Positions 63,305-64,000 of a stretch of 64,000 nt of DNA are shown piece after piece (position 1 is the first letter of the stretch; each line of letters opens with the position of its first letter). The position numbers and the translations under genes were made by a program. The notes under the pieces were generated by a model. That model searched no databases, had not been told where the DNA came from, and worked only from the letters and a program-made list of their open reading frames with translations. This stretch comes from Rhynchopus sp. YZ270_cl-10 (Eukaryota; Euglenozoa; Diplonemea; Diplonemida; Diplonemidae): assembly GCA_964035575.1 (NCBI GenBank), contig OZ037930.1:310001-374000 (forward strand), read 5' to 3'.

Positions 63305-64000
63305 CGTGTAACGAAGGTGGACCCTGGGGGAGGGGGGTGAGGGTGAGGGTGAGGGGAAGGGGAAGGAGGTGGGGGGAGTGGTTTTAAAATTGGAAAAATT
63401 TCGAAGGGATGCTTTTTTGTATTTTTCTACTAAAGATTTGTGTGTGTTTTTTTGTGTTTTTTATTGCATTGTATCGTTCCCCCAGTCAGGTAGAACATCG
63501 TTCACGAACCCCATACACTACCCCAAGCCCCTAAGAGTTACCCCCTTCCCCTTCACCCCCGTTACAGTAACCATTCTATTTGATGCGTCAGCAAATGGAA
63601 AAAAACAAAAAAAAGAGACAAAAAAGTTTATAAGATGAACCTAAGCCTCTCGTGCTTAGTCACCTTTGTCAAAGAAAATCCCCTTTTTTGCAAAGCTCTG
63701 AGTATTATCTCAAAAGCTCTGAAAATCCGGCAAAGTAAAAAAAGAAAGAACTAATGAAATGTGACGAATCTGTGACCAGCATTGCATCCTTTTTTCGCAA
63801 CTTTATAAAAAGGGGAGAAGAGGGGCGGGGGGGGGAACTGACGACATCTGGGAGTGTGGATTGTTAAATGAAAAATTGGAAAGTACAATTTTGTTTCTTG
63901 ACACGCGAAAACGTAGTTATGGTGTAAGATGGATTACTGGGGGGGGTCGAATAAAGCACGTACGTGTTTTATTAGGCGTCCCTACACTTCAGATCCTGAG
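63305..64000. other. Right-edge spacer
   Basis: A G-rich tract lies just upstream of the GPR107-like gene. An R2 box (63637-63668) and A/T-rich DNA follow. No gene seen before the edge. Confidence 0.55.
63637..63668. repeat. Intergenic hairpin box R2, best copy
   Basis: ATGAACCTAAGCCTCTCGTG then CTTAGTCACCTTT; CTAAGC and GCTTAG-like arms can pair. Confidence 0.5.

Overview
This 64 kb window looks like nuclear DNA of a protist. It holds protein genes with short GT-AG introns (about 60-380 nt), two long introns (1.2 kb and 7.0 kb), very long A/T and G/C homopolymers, and many DNA-transposon and fold-back repeats. I cannot name the species. Every host gene I can support lies on the minus strand, and several start codons are preceded within about 10-50 nt by a pyrimidine tract plus AG. 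One-way gene clusters with 5' acceptor sites are typical of euglenozoans (kinetoplastids, diplonemids) and also occur in dinoflagellates and relatives. Together with ordinary cis-introns and a Cys-rich secreted hydrolase, this makes a diplonemid-like or other free-living euglenozoan my best guess, at low confidence.

Layout, in plus coordinates: 1-2731, a spliced LRR plus coiled-coil gene running off the left edge. 3.3-6.8 kb, a membrane class III nucleotidyl cyclase and a ubiquitin-like/LRR gene carrying one in-frame TAG. 6.9-13.4 kb, a repeat island with four GTAC-containing minisatellites, three of the host segments being bounded by inverted repeats. 13.6-16.0 kb, a second ubiquitin-like/LRR gene and a truncated cyclase copy whose upstream region holds a 657-bp hAT-type insertion with an 8-bp target duplication. 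16.1-32.6 kb, one giant gene (about 3029 aa, four exons): signal peptide, some ten Cys-containing ectodomain modules, one membrane segment, cytoplasmic coiled coil. Its 7045-nt last intron holds a nested TIR element with two overlapping ORFs, several MITE-like elements and a large inverted repeat. 33.9-34.7 kb, an unknown gene. 34.7-42.7 kb, gene-free A/T-rich DNA with three fold-back elements. 42.7-44.2 kb, a secreted HSL-type hydrolase. 46.1-47.0 kb, MOB1. 48.4-59.1 kb, three nearly identical tandem copies of a secreted WD-repeat gene. 59.3-60.4 kb, a coiled-coil protein. 61.6-63.3 kb, a GPR107/108-like GOLD-domain seven-helix protein.

No shared pathway joins the genes; membrane, secretory and signalling products dominate. 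The most novel-looking material is the collection of fold-back elements. Several share a CAC-type terminus, some have 6-bp target duplications, and each carries its own short satellite-like core. They occur together with a two-ORF TIR element that could be an autonomous relative.
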